Notes: generated from the sequence alone by a model not told the origin. Shown: positions 39,115-61,557, numbered from the stretch's first letter. The stretch: DNA of 64,000 bases from Cyprinodon diabolis (GCA_030533445.1 CM060062.1:23481329-23545328); one strand, 5' to 3'. Made by a program: numbers and translations.

Positions 39115-40475
39115 TAGGGCTGCAACTAACGCTATTTTGCAAATTGACTAATATGTTGATTATTTATTTAGATTATGCTAAATTTAACCAGTTGAAACTA
39201 AAACGATTCCAATTGAATTCTGGATAGTGTCATGATCTGCTCTGATAGCTGGCCTTAATTTCTCATTGCACTCACCTGCCTAGTTCTGTCCAGCTCCTAA
39301 TCATCACTCTTCTCATCCGCCTGCCAGTTTCCCTTATATTGGGCTCAGTTCCAGCGATCATGGCCAGATCATTCTGTCATAAAACGGGACAGATGTACCA
39401 AGTATTCAGGGTGAGACAGCCAGTAGGAAAGTTCAAAATGTTTATTACTATAAAAACAGACAGAACAGAACTGAAACAGGCTGCGGACCTGTAACGACTA
39501 CAGGAGGGGGGCGGGGCACCACCCAATCACTGACACTCTGGTTTAGGAAGAAACACAGGTAAGTGAACAGAAGATGATTATCAGAGGGAGTCACTTACCT
39601 GGTTTAACAGTTCAGTCCATCCTCACAATCATAGGCAGGATAAGCCAATACACTGCCAATGAGAGGCGGCCCTAAGCCATCCAGAGAGTCCCAGATACAG
39701 CAACCCCAGTGCGCAGGCTGGACTCCAGTCCAGGACAGGGATTCAGATCAGACCGGAGTACTGGAATCCGGGAGTCCGCAATCTGGTCAGGGGTTACGAT
39801 CCACACAGGAAAGGGTTCCAGGTATCCATCAGTTCATGAAGGCAGGTTCAGAATCCTGTGCGTCCAGCATCCAGCTCAAACAGAAACTCATGGGAGGCAA
39901 AATCCAGCAGGAGTCTAACAGGTTCAGGCGAGCAGACCAGACGGGGCCAGTGGGTGAGAGGGAATGGAATCAGGAAAACAGAATCACTCTGGAAATACTG
40001 AAACTCTCTCATCACTGGTTAGGGATTAAACTAGCCTGAAGACATGGGCTCAAAAATAAACTCCTCACTTGAATATGAACCTTGGAAATAAACCTAAACC
40101 CGACAGACAAGACACTAACAAGAATCAAACAGAAAGCAAACAATGATCTGGCCATGAAAGCTTGAACTGAGCCCAATATAAGGGCAAACGCCATGTGGAT
40201 GACATGAGTGATGATTAGGAGCTGGACAGAACTAAGCAGAGCATATTGACAGAAGAAAAAGCTTTTTTTTTTATTATCTTAAATGCAAAATGTTTATGTA
40301 TATTTTTTTTTACAATTTTGGTATAATTTCTGCTCAAGGGTTGGTTGATCTGTCAGCTACAGGCATAGTTTACAGTCTCTAAACTCCATTTAAAGATTAA
40401 TCGATTACTAAATCAGTTGACGATTATTACAATAATCGATTAATGCAATTAATACAATTAATTGCTTTAGCCCTA
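39115..40475. mobile_element. hAT-type MITE with 8-bp target duplication, hosting another element
   Basis: Ends are TAGGGCTGCAAC (39115) and, on the minus strand from 40475, TAGGGCTAAAGC. Flanks are GTGTGAGC (39107-39114) and GTTTGAGC (40476-40483), 7 of 8 matching, the size expected for hAT insertions. The outer arms carry ATTAATCGATTA-type sequence. Most of the interior is the inserted element 39276-40239. Confidence 0.7.
39276..40239. mobile_element. Non-autonomous element with ~95-bp inverted arms
   Basis: The left arm 39276-39373 and right arm 40142-40239 are inverted copies. Shared stretches include TAGTTCTGTCCAGCTCCTAA, CTTATATTGGGCTCAGTTC and CATGGCCAGATCATT; the right arm carries their complements. 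The interior has the GGGCGGGGCACCACCC unit and no coding frame. The superfamily is not evident. It lies within the hAT-type MITE. Confidence 0.7.
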
Positions 40476-40483
40476 GTTTGAGC

Positions 40484-40809
40484 TATTTATTCAGAAACTT
40501 CCAAAGGTTATAACATTATCATCTGACTAGACTAAATTGCTGTTTCATAGTGATCTTAATGTGCAAATGTCTTACAAACACAAAATTATCTAAAAAACAC
40601 ATTTTTTTCCTAGTTATTCTGTCACTAAGCAAAGAAGCAAAGAGGTATAATCCTAATGGGCCTAAAAAAAATGAAATAGTTAACTTGGTTTGTTGCTAGA
40701 CAACCAGAGAAACATGTGTTGTGTCTTTTTTTTTTTTAAACAGTGAATGATGTTTTCAACAGTAGATTGATAAAGCAATGAAAGACTTGAGTTTAGAAAC
40801 AAAACAGAC
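40484..40809. other. Spacer, nothing recognised
   Basis: AT-rich sequence between the transposon nest and the presumed 3' end of slc38a5, with a T run at about 40728-40737. Confidence 0.4.
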
Positions 40810-40815
40810 TTTATT
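40810..40815 (-). terminator. Candidate poly(A) signal of slc38a5
   Basis: AATAAA on the minus strand in the context ACAATAAAGTCTG, about 940 bp beyond the stop codon. Another TTTATT at about 40899 is nearly as good. Confidence 0.4.
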
Positions 40816-41757
40816 GTAACATGTCAGTCAAACCAGTAGGAAAATGTACAGGCTGTTTAACAAGGGAAACAGATGTGGTCCAATTTCAGATAAATCTTTA
40901 TTTTAACCTTGTTGATGGGTAACACACTCAGTCATTTCTAAAAGCGATGAAAGATGTTTTGTAACACTGGCTGTTTTGAGGCTCTACATTTACACACTTA
41001 ATAGGATCAATTAAAAAGTATAACTGAATAAATATACTTTTTGGTTTGTAGCTATTATCATATAAAAACTTTAGTTTACTTGTGCAAACCTCCTTTTTGC
41101 GTTTTGGCTCAAATGATTGTCAGCAAACTGTCTGAATAGCAGCTAAATCCTGCATATTGCACTGGATTTAATGGTCACCTCAGACACTGCCTGAAATGTA
41201 TATTATTTTACAGTCACTATAGGAGACAAAATATCACATTAGTTGAACTTCACAGAAAGTTGTCTGTTTACCAAATATAACAAACTCTGTGGAAGTTCAT
41301 GCATTGTTCTTTATATTTTCTAGAACAAATGTAGGGACAACTAAGCAAAGCTATTCTGGATTGTTGGATGACATTATAATATTGGGGAAGTACAATGGAG
41401 GGATGTTGGCAGTGACTGAACTATTCCATGTAACACGGAAAAAAAGATCCATTTTAGTCATCCTGTTCTCATTCATCCTTTGGCGACCATCTTCAGCAGG
41501 GCGGACTCCGACAGAACACCTCTCATGCCACCCTGTGTTCCCTCCTCTGCAGCAGGACATTCTTCCATCCCATCTAATGTCAAAACCTTTTTCCTGATTT
41601 CAACGCTGATGAAGGTTCTTCAAATGCTTTTTCATTTTGTTGAAAATCTCCAGACTTTGGAGGGGATCTCAGCATATTAGGATAATTACTGGGATAATTA
41701 CTGGTTTCATGTTCTGTTTGTTGTATCTCTGTTTAGTCATAGCCATCTGTTGCCCAG

Positions 41758-51288
<9,531 letters not shown>

Positions 51289-51874
51289 TTTATTTTACTT
51301 GCTGAGGTTGATCGGGTTTTGGCTGCGTGAAAGACTGGTCTTTTAAAGTTGAAATGACTGGAAGCACAGAAACAAACGTGTCATTAATGAGACATTCCAA
51401 GGAAGCCAATGTGAATCGTAACATTGTTTCTATAAAAAGAAGGTTTGATGTGGCTGGACTGATTTAGACATAGAGAAAGCAGAGACCAAGTTGAATTATC
51501 TTTTTATAAAATTACAATGCATATAATACATTACATCTAAATATCTAAATACATTAGATTATGTGATCTATTTGAACTTACTGAGATTGAAACAGCGTCA
51601 TCAAATGAATCTTCCAGGAAGCAAAAAGCAGTATTTACTGCCTGGAACAATGGTTATGTAAGAGGAAGACACTTAGAATAGTTGTATAAATATATGCATC
51701 TGGTTAGGAGTGATTTCTCTTTTGTTTATAGAGGAGCAGAAAAACCAGAGGCTCCATATTAAACACAGACTGATGACAAAGTCTTTTTAGATTCAGAAAG
51801 GTCAAGATTTTTTTTTACTTTGAATCAGTACTTATGTGGGTGCAACAAAGAAATCAGATCCCCGACTTAGATCT

Positions 51875-54800
51875 TGTTAAGGTCTCTGGGGTTTTCTGGT
51901 GTGAGTGAGCTTCTTGTCATAGAGAGGATTTTTTTCTGCTGGCTTGGCCGACCCGTATTGCTGCAAACCTGGTCAATTCGCTATTCGCATTGACAACAGA
52001 TTTCGAAGGAGAACTTGAGCAAAACAATCTTTCAGATCATTCACAAACTTCTAAATCTTTCAAGTCAGATCTTGAGGAGCTGATACAGATAGACTTTATC
52101 CTGTTTTCACCTGAGGAACGGCAATGTTTGAGAAATAACTGGACTCTGCCCGTACTGCGGCGAGAGTGGTCACTTCATTTCTTCTCGCCGAAAGCAGCTA
52201 AAATAGAAGGTCCACCGGTAAGGAAGGGACCAGGCGGCAGTCTTAAGAGCAAACCATTCCTCATAACATCACCCTGCTGTCTCCTACTGAGTCACCCATT
52301 TCCTTTATTTGCTTTATTCAATTCTGGTTGAATTGATTAAAGCAATTCCTAAAGCCTTATGGATAACAATTAGCTGAATAATTACTTCTTCCTGTTGTAT
52401 GCCTACCTGAATCACTTCATGCCTCGGCTCTAGATGGAAGTCCTCTGCATATAATCACGTACCGAACTGAACTAGTAAAAGTGTCAGACAATTATATTGA
52501 AGAAATATTTTTTTTTCCTGTTCTCATCACCCCTATCTACCTTTGTTTTAGGGTACTCTTGGCTCACCCTTCATAATCCTCACCTGAACTAGAAAGAAAA
52601 TAGAGTTGAATCATGGAATAACCATCTGTCCAACTCTTCAGTTGGCCATGTCTCCACTCTTAAATTCTCAAGAATAGGAAATTGCAGTAAACCTCTCCCT
52701 GGTTCCTCCTGGGTATCATGACCTTCATCTGGTTTTCAGTATGTCCAAGGCTCTCTCTTGCCCACCTTACCGCCCATATTACTGTGTTATTGAGCTGCTT
52801 CCTGAAGCCCATCTCTAGTGGATGTATAACCTGTTCAAACCTCAGAGAGTATGGAGAAGTACATAAGTGAGTCGCTAGCTGCTTGAATTATCTGCACCTC
52901 TATCTCAGCTGTTGGAGCATAGTTTTTTTTGTCGGGAAAAATAATGGATCACTAATTCTGTAAAAATAAAAAAAATAAAAATATCCACTGGACTTGGTTT
53001 CCAAGATTTGAAGATTTTTACGGAATGACTGTGACCTGGATGACTGAGAACCTTCATCAGCAAATGGATCACTAAGACCTTGCATTAATTTAGAGGGGCT
53101 TTAACAAATTTCTGTGAAAAATAAATATCCATTTCCTCTTCTTTCATTAGCTTTTGAATCAATTTTTGGTACGCATTTCTTCAGAAACTTGGATCTCAGA
53201 GATGCCTACCACCTTGTCAGGATCAGAGAAGGAGATGAATGGAAGACTGCATTTAAGACCCTCCTAGGGCATTTTCAATATCTGCTTTTCAGTCTCACTT
53301 CACTAGGTGAAGGCAGATCCACAGAAGGTTCAAGCCATTCTCAATTGGCCCTGTACCATAAATCACAAGCAGCTACAACATTTTTTTAGGATTTGCCAAT
53401 TTCTACCGCAGATTCATTAAAAACTATTGGAAACCTGCTCAACCCCTACCTAGCTTTACTTTCCTCCGAAAGACAAGCAGAACGACACTATGATGTGGGC
53501 GATAGAGAACTCTTAGCCATATAATGGGCTTTTGAAGAGAGTCACCACTGGTTTATTGTGTGGACTGAACACAAGAATCTGGCCTATCTCTAAGAAGCAA
53601 AATGTCTGAAACGTAGGCAATCACATTGATCTCTGCTCTTTCCCATTTTAACTATGTCATCTATTATGGTGCAGGCTCTAAAAACACCAAATCTAATGCC
53701 CTGTCTAGGCAATACTCCAGTGACAACGAACCTAATATCGCAGCTGTCCTTTAACCTTCCTGCATTGTGTGGGCCTTATCATGGGAAATCAAGGACCAAG
53801 TCCTGGAGGCTCAGTGGTCTCAACCAGACCCTGCCACTGGATCTCTGAACTAGGTTTTATTTTCTGCTTCCATCAAGTCACGCCTCATTCATTGGGTCCA
53901 CACAACAAAATTCTCTTCGTCTCATATGGCTTTGGATATCATTACTGGATTATCACCATCTAAGGGTTTCACCACCATCCTCACTATAATTGACCACTTC
54001 TCCAAGGCTTGCCACCGCATCCCTCTTATACCTCCCTTAAGACAGCTCAGCTCCTGACTAAGTATGTTTTTCGCCTTGACGGAATCTCTTGTGAAATCCT
54101 GTCAGACAGGGGTCTGCAAGGAAGGAGTTTTGTATTACTTTGGGGGGCCAAGATTTCTCTTAGTTCAGGTTTTCATGCCAAAACAAATCGTCAATCTAAA
54201 CGCAACCAGGGGCTTGAGACATCCCTCCGCTTGAGTCGAATATGCACATAATTGTCACACTTCCTCTGCTACTGGTCTGTCTCCATTTAAATCCTCTCTA
54301 GGATATCAACCTTCCCTGTTTACATCTGACAAGCAGAACATTGCAGTTGCCTCTGTTAAACACCACATTCAGCAGTGCAGACAGGTCTGGAACCTGGCGG
54401 TTTCTGCCTTGAATCTGTCAGTGTAAACAAATAGACATCTGGCTGATCAGAGGAGTCCTGCTACCCAATACTCACCTGGACAAAAGGTTCGGCTATCAAC
54501 TCATGACCGGTCTCGGAAACCTTGTTCTTTTATCTGGGACTCTGACCTTGCTTTGGACTTTTGGCTTCCTCTTCTAGACTGCCACCGGGCCGGCCCTTAA
54601 GGAGGGGGTAATGTTAGGGTGTGTGGGGTTTTGCTGTTTTTCTAGTGAGTGAGCTTTGTCTCCCAGGGAGGATCTTTGCTGGTGGCTGGGCCGACCCGTG
54701 TTGCTGCACACCTGAGAACATGTCTCAATTAAGATGACTAGCATGTATATAAGGAGGCAAAGGATTGTCTCTCTTTGCCGAATGATTACTGCTGTTCCAG

Positions 54801-55092
54801 CCAAAGAATTATCTTTCTTGTTGAATCTGTCTTCTTGCCAATCTCTTCAACTTGGACTCTGAAATCTCTCAGATCTCACTTATGCTCACCTGGACCTCCA
54901 AGGTACAATTTGCAAAGCCTGCTAAATCTAATACTTAAATTTCCAAAACTCTCCTTCATCTCTCAAACCAACTGACCTCCTGGAGTCCCCGCTTTAAGAT
55001 GCTTGCCTTCTTTTCATAAATAAAATGTTAAAATGCACTGGTTCTTCATGTGATTGTGCATGTGGGTCCAAAAGCTACATACAAAAAATCCA
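51875..55092 (+). mobile_element. Second, older Ty3/gypsy element, heavily deleted
   Basis: Bounded by GATCT at 51870-51874 and 55093-55097, a perfect 5-bp target duplication. The 5' LTR survives only as about 100 bp (TGTTAAGGTCTCTGGGG, then GGCCGACCCGTATTGCTGCA); the rest of it and most of gag are gone. Surviving pieces in order: a decayed gag end (52.1 kb), RT ([16 protein letters not shown] and [15 protein letters not shown] at 53.11-53.28 kb), RNase H (VWTEHKNLAYL frame near 53.56 kb), integrase bits (TKYVFRLDGISCEILSDRG near 54.06 kb), then the 3' LTR. Many stops. Same broad group as the element at 3.7 kb but a different family, since the LTRs are unrelated. Confidence 0.85.
54612..55092 (+). 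repeat. 3' LTR of the older gypsy element
   Basis: Starts TGTTAGGGTGTGTGGGG after a purine tract (AAGGAGGGGG, 54599-54608) and ends ATCCA, directly followed by the GATCT duplication. 481 bp. The AATAAA at about 55018 lies inside it. Its first 100 bp align with the 5' LTR remnant at 51875-51974. Confidence 0.8.
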
Positions 55093-55097
55093 GATCT

Positions 55098-56216
55098 TTT
55101 GTTGTCATTTACTGTACCTCACATTAGAATTGAATTGAGATGCTAAAAACAAACAGATAAACGAGTCATAAAAATTGAGCACTTCTGTTTGGATTTCATT
55201 AAAAGTCCAGTAATGGACCAGCTTTAAATAACAAATGTATTGTGAGGACATGAGTTGCCCTTAATCTCCTCCTGGATGAACAACCCTGGCATGGACAACT
55301 CTGGAGGGACTCGTAGTTTTGTCCTCTGATCCGCTCGGGTCATAGAATATTTCCCATGACCCTTAAGTTTCCCTTTGGATTTTTACATCTGACCTCCAAA
55401 GGTCACTCAGTCCCCAGCCTTTTTGAATTTTGCACCAAACCAAACTACTGATTAGTCCCGTTGGCATACACTGATCTTTACAGCTTGGCACCTGATAGCA
55501 GTAGACTCCAGTGTAAATCGGTGCTGTTTAGACTAAATACAGAGTGGAACTTTCCCAGAAGACTAGCCTGAAGTCTGGTTTGGTTAGAGTCGCTATCTTC
55601 AGTTGCTCACCCTGCAACTTTCCCAGGGCTCACGGCCAAATCATGCAACCACCAATCATAGCAGATGTCAGGAAAAGTCAGTGACTAAATAAATCGTTTG
55701 TTGGATACTAAAGAGGCTAAAGATATTTTGCTCTGAGCAAAATTCACATAGTTTGAGCTACTGTGGGGAGGGACAAATTAACCTAACCTGGTTAACAAAG
55801 AACTTGATCCATGAGATTTTGTTGCTTATGAGGGTAGGCTTTACACAGCAAAAGAAAATATAATACTAATAATAATACATGAAGTGGATAGAATTCAATT
55901 AATTGAGAAAAGCAGCCCTATTACTTTCATTCATTCACATAATTTACATTGAACACATATTCTGTTAAAAAACTAACAAATAACACTTAATTTTTTTCTC
56001 ATTATAATTACATTTATATTTATATTAAATAGCTAATCTAAACAATATTCAAGAGAAATACTTATCTATACTCAGTGAATTATTCTTAATATTTGATGCA
56101 TCACATGGAGATTTTCTGACGCAAGACTCACACACTATTGACATTTAGCCCTTCCCTTTTCTTCCTCATCACAACCACATCTACAACCATGAATTCTCTA
56201 AAGAGCATCAACTTAC
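55098..56216. other. Spacer, nothing recognised
   Basis: AT-rich sequence with no convincing exon or repeat; probably part of the long 5' UTR intron of slc38a5. Confidence 0.4.
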
Positions 56217-56390
56217 CGTGGAGGTAGTTTGGATTTATGAAAAATTTAATCTTTTGGAAGGTGTTTGCCTTGGATTCCCAGAATCTGCCAATGTTTATAT
56301 GTAATGAGGTTTCAGGGAATCTCTCCAAAGCTCCTTGGTAGTGAAGAGAGACGAGTGTGAGGGAGATTAGAGCCTGGGAGGGAGCTGGAG
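56217..56390 (-). other. Candidate untranslated first exon of slc38a5
   Basis: The slc38a5 start-codon exon has an upstream acceptor (TGTGCTTCCAG just before about 51358), so a non-coding exon is expected. This segment ends at a strong donor CCACG|GTAAGT (56217/56216) and has a TATA-like TTAAATATGG at about 56408-56417 on the minus strand. If real, the intron is about 4.9 kb and contains the old gypsy element. Confidence 0.35.
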
Positions 56391-57392
56391 CAGGAAATGG
56401 GAACACCCATATTTAACCCTTTGCTAAACCCCTCACAGGTGGCGTTATAGCTGCACGTAGACAGCAGGGATCCTGTTACCTGGAGTGTTCACTGGAGTAG
56501 ACCAAACACTGGTGCCTGTGTAATGAATTACCTACGGTGTCCAGGAAGTCAGTTCTTCACTCTGATCACAGAAGCTCATCACTGATAATTACTTCTAGTA
56601 AAGAAAGTAGAAAAGCTGTTGTCATGCAGACAACAAAGGTCAAGTTCAGCATAAGATGACTCTTCTTGCTGAAGTTTACTAAAAGGCAACATCCTCTTCG
56701 AAGCATGTGTGGTGGCAAGACTTCTTAGGCAAAGATATATTTAAAACAAGTTTGAGTGGTGAATTAATTTGGTGTCTCTTCACTAAGTTCTTTTTTTACT
56801 TAAGTGACATTTTCTCTTGTATTTTCCATTCGGACGAGTGCGTATAGGACTCTGTGTCAAATTATTATTGTAGTTCAGTTAAACAGGAAGTGATTCATTA
56901 AAAGTAAAAGTTACTAAACACTTCAATTTTAAAAAGAAAAGTATTTATGAAACATGTTTTAACATTTATTCTATAGGAATTTTTAGCTAAGTCTGGAATT
57001 TTAGCATTGCTGGTTTTTATTAAGGACCGTTATTTCCTAATGTTGTTTTTTTCCCCCCACAGTATTCATATAATTAAGGACCAATCACATAGCCCCTGCA
57101 CAAAAAATACTCCAACAAACCAGAAGAACAATGGATGGCTATTTGATTAGCATCCGACTTGGAATTCATGCAGGAGGATGGACCTAAATACAGATTGCTC
57201 TTGTGCGAGCCAAGAGAACCAATAGACTCCTGGTTAGGTGTCGAAAAAAACTGAGTCGAAATCTGGCTGCCTTCAAATTTAAGGCTGTTTTTAGTTTACA
57301 CAATAAATAGTTCAAAGCTGCTAAAAAAGTTATTTTCAGGTATGATCCAATTTAACCAGGAGTGTGCTGAAGTCTCTATGTCGATATATGTA

Positions 57393-58190
57393 CCATGTCT
57401 TGTAAAAGTATTGCCAAATAATATTCACATCTCGTTCTGTCTTTAGTGAGTTTTATTTAGAGTTTCTGTGATAAACCAACACAAAGTAAATCATTTTAAA
57501 ATGGAAGGTGATTGAATAAATGTTACACAAAAAACAACCTGAAAAGAGAAGCGCACATTTGTATTTAACCACTTTATGGTCACTTTATGCCCCTAAAAAA
57601 AAATAAAAAAAGACCAACAACCACTTTCAGGAACCAATTGACAGTAAATTGTTTCAGCTGTACGTCATTTCTTCTTCTTCTGATAAACATAGCCCTTCTA
57701 TGCTTGACTCTAAGGGTTGTTAAAAGACTTTAGCAAATACACAGTAAGATATCATTAGACAAGCAGAAGAACTTTGGTGCACAGTTTTCCTTTACAGCTC
57801 CAGGCTTTTTAGGGTGTGTGTCAATCAGCTTTACAAATCTAAGGACTAAAATGTTGATCTTTTCTCAACTAAACACAGTTCAAAACAGTATTGCCCTGCA
57901 TTTATCTCCATCCATCTAGTAGTTAAGCAGGTGAAACTCAACTTATCAACTCTGATCTGCTTCCCTTTCCCTGTAGCGTAATGCTCTCACCACCATGTTT
58001 CATAGTAGAAAGTGTTGCTTTTCTGCATTTACACTTTTAAATTCTGAAAAACAGTTACACCCAACCTCCTGCTGCTTTACCCCACTCAATGTATAGAAAA
58101 AAAGAAATTTATACAACTTGTAATGTGACTATAGCATGAAAAATGCTCCCTAGATCTAAATACATTTGCAAGGGTATGTAAATATTGACA
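57393..58190 (-). mobile_element. Decayed Tc1-like transposon
   Basis: The left end has GATAAACCAACACAAAGTA and GCACATTTGTATT, known end sequences of the fish Tc1-like family. The right end is a degenerate inverted copy ending about TTTGCAAGGGTATGTAAA (58166-58183). Near 57975-58015 the minus strand reads TMKHGGESITLQG, a decayed version of the conserved transposase HGGGS motif. The rest of the transposase is gone. Confidence 0.65.
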
Positions 58191-59063
58191 GTTCAAGGAG
58201 AAAGTATGTGAGCAATGGACGTCATCATTGTGCTCACTGCCATGGCAATAGTTATTAGCTTAGCAGATCAGTGCTTTCTACAGGATGGCTCACATGTGAA
58301 GGAGGAGCTGAAGATGTTGTACTTTAAGCAAACTGCTGGAATCTAGAGCAGCATATAACAGCTGAAGTGACACAGAAAACCCACACATTAAATGTTACCA
58401 CAGCTGTGGTTAAAGAGCTTTGCTGCTCTGAATGAAAAGAAAAAAAATTCACATACCTCTGAGACACAAGAATTCAGTTGGCAGATAAAGTTCAGCTAAA
58501 CAGAGATATAAGGTTTAACAGCAAACCCAGACGCCCTTTCTTTCTTTATCTCTCTTTGACACAAAACTCTTACTGGAAAATATGTCATTCAGTTAGAGAT
58601 AGTATCTAGGGCTGGTTTGTTAGGTTGGATGACTTTTATGCCATTATTACAAGGCAGAATCTTAAGACAACAAATGTTTCCATTCATTTTATCAGGGTTT
58701 ATGGTTTATTGACACATCAGGATAGGAGCCTGTACAGATGGTGTGACTGTAGGAAATTAAAGAAGTATCACATGTGATTAAAGGACCCATTCACTTCAAA
58801 TGGTACAACTGTTAGACAGTACATTTGTTATAGAGGTAAACTAAGACATCAAATATGATGCTATGTTTAATTAATAGGCCATGATGAACTTCTACTACAG
58901 TCATTTTAAAATCCCGCCTTTGTGCTGAGCATTCTGCTGGTAATTCCAATCAACATCAACAAGTAAAATCATTAAGGGTTTAAACAATCTATTTTTCCCG
59001 TTCGTCTACATTCTGGTTACTTTTTTTTCCACAGAAGCATGCAACAAATCTAAAAAGACTTAC

Positions 59064-59220
59064 AGAGGAAATGGAACACGTGGAGCGCCGTGAATGGTCT
59101 CTACTGCTGATCACCTCAGGGAAGAGATTGACATCTGCAGTCCAGACAGATGTGACAGAGGGGGAAATGCTGATATCTGATGGCTGATTTGTGTCCTGAT
59201 AATTAGATCCAGAGAGCATT
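59064..59220 (-). other. Possible alternative first exon of slc38a5
   Basis: The minus strand ends TTTCCTCT|GTAAGTCTTTT (donor at 59063). It lies upstream of the 56.2-kb candidate in a region otherwise free of repeats. Only the donor supports it. Confidence 0.2.
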
Positions 59221-59453
59221 AAAGATGCAGCTCAAAAATAAGCAGCTGAGAAAGGAAAAAATGGAGGAAGGAAAGAGGAGGTAGTGACTATGCGCGTAAA
59301 GAAGTTCCTACCCCTCCCCCTTTTTTTCCCTCACATAGGGTGACACATGGTACTCTTCTAGTTTGCTGAAAACAACAATCCCACTTTTAGAAATAACATT
59401 ATTCTACTTCTTTACAATGACATAGGTCATCATTGTGAAAGCTCTCAGCTTAA

Positions 59454-60073
59454 CCCTTTATAGGGAAGTTACCATTTCTGATGACTTGCATACCCCTTAC
59501 AAATAGAGTCCCCTCTGTCCTTCAGTGAGGTCTAGAAGCACAAGATCTATATCCAGCCATTCAGGAAAGATACATTTTACCAATTGGATGAGCCCTTGAA
59601 TGATATATTACCTACTGCAAATTAAGTTGAAAAAAGTAAACAAGTCAAGAAAAAAAAGGTAAAAAGTTAATCAAAAAGTTAAAAAGTCAAGGAAAAAAGG
59701 TAAAAAGCTAATTAAGAAGTCAAAAAAGGTAAAAAGCTTATTGAAAAGTTAAAATTAAAAGTTAATAACCCTAGTTAACAGTTTATAAACTAAAAGTATC
59801 TACCTGTATCAGCATTAATGCCTCTAAGGTTATGTTGGACCCAAAAAAAAATGTGTTTCTTTCACTCAGAGTGTTTTTCATGAATTTCTTATAGAAGCAC
59901 TTTTGTTATTTTTCTTAATATATTCGGGCAAGTTGGCGTTTCTTATTACATTGACATTAATTTTTTGCCATCAAAATGTTACAAAGGTAATAAGGTCTTG
60001 TCCTAGAGTCCAATAACACTATTGGCTTGAAATGTGGATTTTTAAAGGATTTCCCTGAGTGCACTATAAAGGG
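59454..60073. mobile_element. piggyBac-type MITE, 620 bp
   Basis: Inverted 10-bp ends CCCTTTATAG (59454 and, on the minus strand, 60073), each flanked by TTAA (59450-59453 and 60074-60077). A TTAA duplication and CCC-type ends are diagnostic of piggyBac elements. No coding sequence; the interior includes the tandem block at 59625-59765. Confidence 0.75.
59625..59765. repeat. Degenerate A-rich tandem repeat
   Basis: Three to four imperfect units of roughly 30-45 bp built on AAGTCAAGAAAAAAGGTAAA followed by an AAGTTAATC-like segment. Located inside the piggyBac-type MITE. Confidence 0.7.
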
Positions 60074-60077
60074 TTAA

Positions 60078-61551
60078 CTGATCAAGACTGTATGTACTGG
60101 GAACTCCATCTTCACTTAAATACTAATATCACTGTCCAACACTAGAGATCTTTTTTATTATTTTACTCATACAGTTGTCAGTGCTTTTGAAAGGTATTTT
60201 CCATTTCATTTCTGAGCTTTCTTTTTTTCATGACCCATGAACGCTACCATCTAGTGGGTTAGAAAGAAAAAGCAACCAGCAAGATCCCAGATTATAACAT
60301 TTTCAATTTTGCTCAGATTTCTGACATTTTAGATAGTCAAAGCAATGCGTGCAGCTTCATGTAAACCCACCGAACTCCCTCAGTAGAACTAGTAATTAAT
60401 TTGTAGAAACAATTTTCCACCTTTGCTTTTTATTTGTTTCACAAGCTATATATATATATTTTTAGAAGAATCTATAATTCCTGTATAACAAAGTCATTCA
60501 CCATTCTAGTTATAACCTTCTACATGCCTATTTCAATTCAATGATGACTTCATGGCAAAAGCAAATGTTTTTGTGTGTGTTTTTACACAAACCAATAATA
60601 TTTTACTGGGTCGCTTTTCAAAACATTGTAATGAAGGGTAAGGGTTGATAACTCTTAACATTCAACATTTTGAAACGGCAATCAGAAGCTCAAAGAAGAT
60701 TCACCTTCATTAACTTGCAGCAGAGAACAGCCATATTCGTTACACTAACAGCATGCACAATAGAACAGGATGCATGGTATTGACTGGGGATGCATGTAAC
60801 TCATAGAAATAGTGTTATACATGGAAAAATTAAATAATGAAAAAAGGCGAATTATGAAAATAGAACTTTTTTCCCACTTAAAGGCAGTATCACTTTCAAT
60901 TATATTGTCAATATATTGCAATGCAAAGAATTTGTTTTATGTTAAAACAAATACTGCAAGTATAAAAATGCAATTTATTGAGACCAGAACTTGTTGATGT
61001 TTGATAACCTGAAAATCTGATATCATGTTTTGGATTGATTCCCTGCCACTGATTTAACAAACAAATGATATGATTGATTGGATTGATTGTGGGTGACAGT
61101 AGCTAAGTAGCCTTTTTAATAATGAGTGGGTTAAATTTTTAAAGCCATATTTGTATTGATCTGGCTGTAGTGACAGATCTATACTATGATCAACTAATAA
61201 GGAGCTTTATGCCTCGCCTTTATCACTTCTATAGAATACCAAAAAACTGACTTAAAAATGTGAAATAATGAGTGAATTTCCCTGGAAATTTACATTTTTC
61301 ACTTGCAGAACTTAAAAAAACCTGACAGACAACTGGTTTACTAAAGGCAAACCTTTAAAAAAAATGTAAATGTAGATTCTAAAAACATCTATAAAAAAGC
61401 TAAATGAGAAGCCTTAATGTGCATCTTAAAAGTAACCAAACAATAAACCTAGAAACATTTACCTTTTATCTTGAAAATGCATTACAAATGATCAGCTATT
61501 TATCACCTTGCAGGAGATTTAAAAAAAGAACTCTTATAAATATAAAATTAT
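60078..61551. other. Spacer between MITE and apex2, nothing recognised
   Basis: AT-rich, with no exon-like frames and no repeat I can name. Confidence 0.4.
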
Positions 61552-61557
61552 TTTATT
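61552..61557 (-). terminator. Candidate poly(A) signal of apex2
   Basis: AATAAA on the minus strand about 100 bp past the stop codon, implying a short 3' UTR. Confidence 0.45.

Noticed and set aside
56128..56406. 92-codon minus-strand open frame
   Set aside because: No similarity; overlaps a candidate untranslated exon, so more likely 5' UTR than protein.
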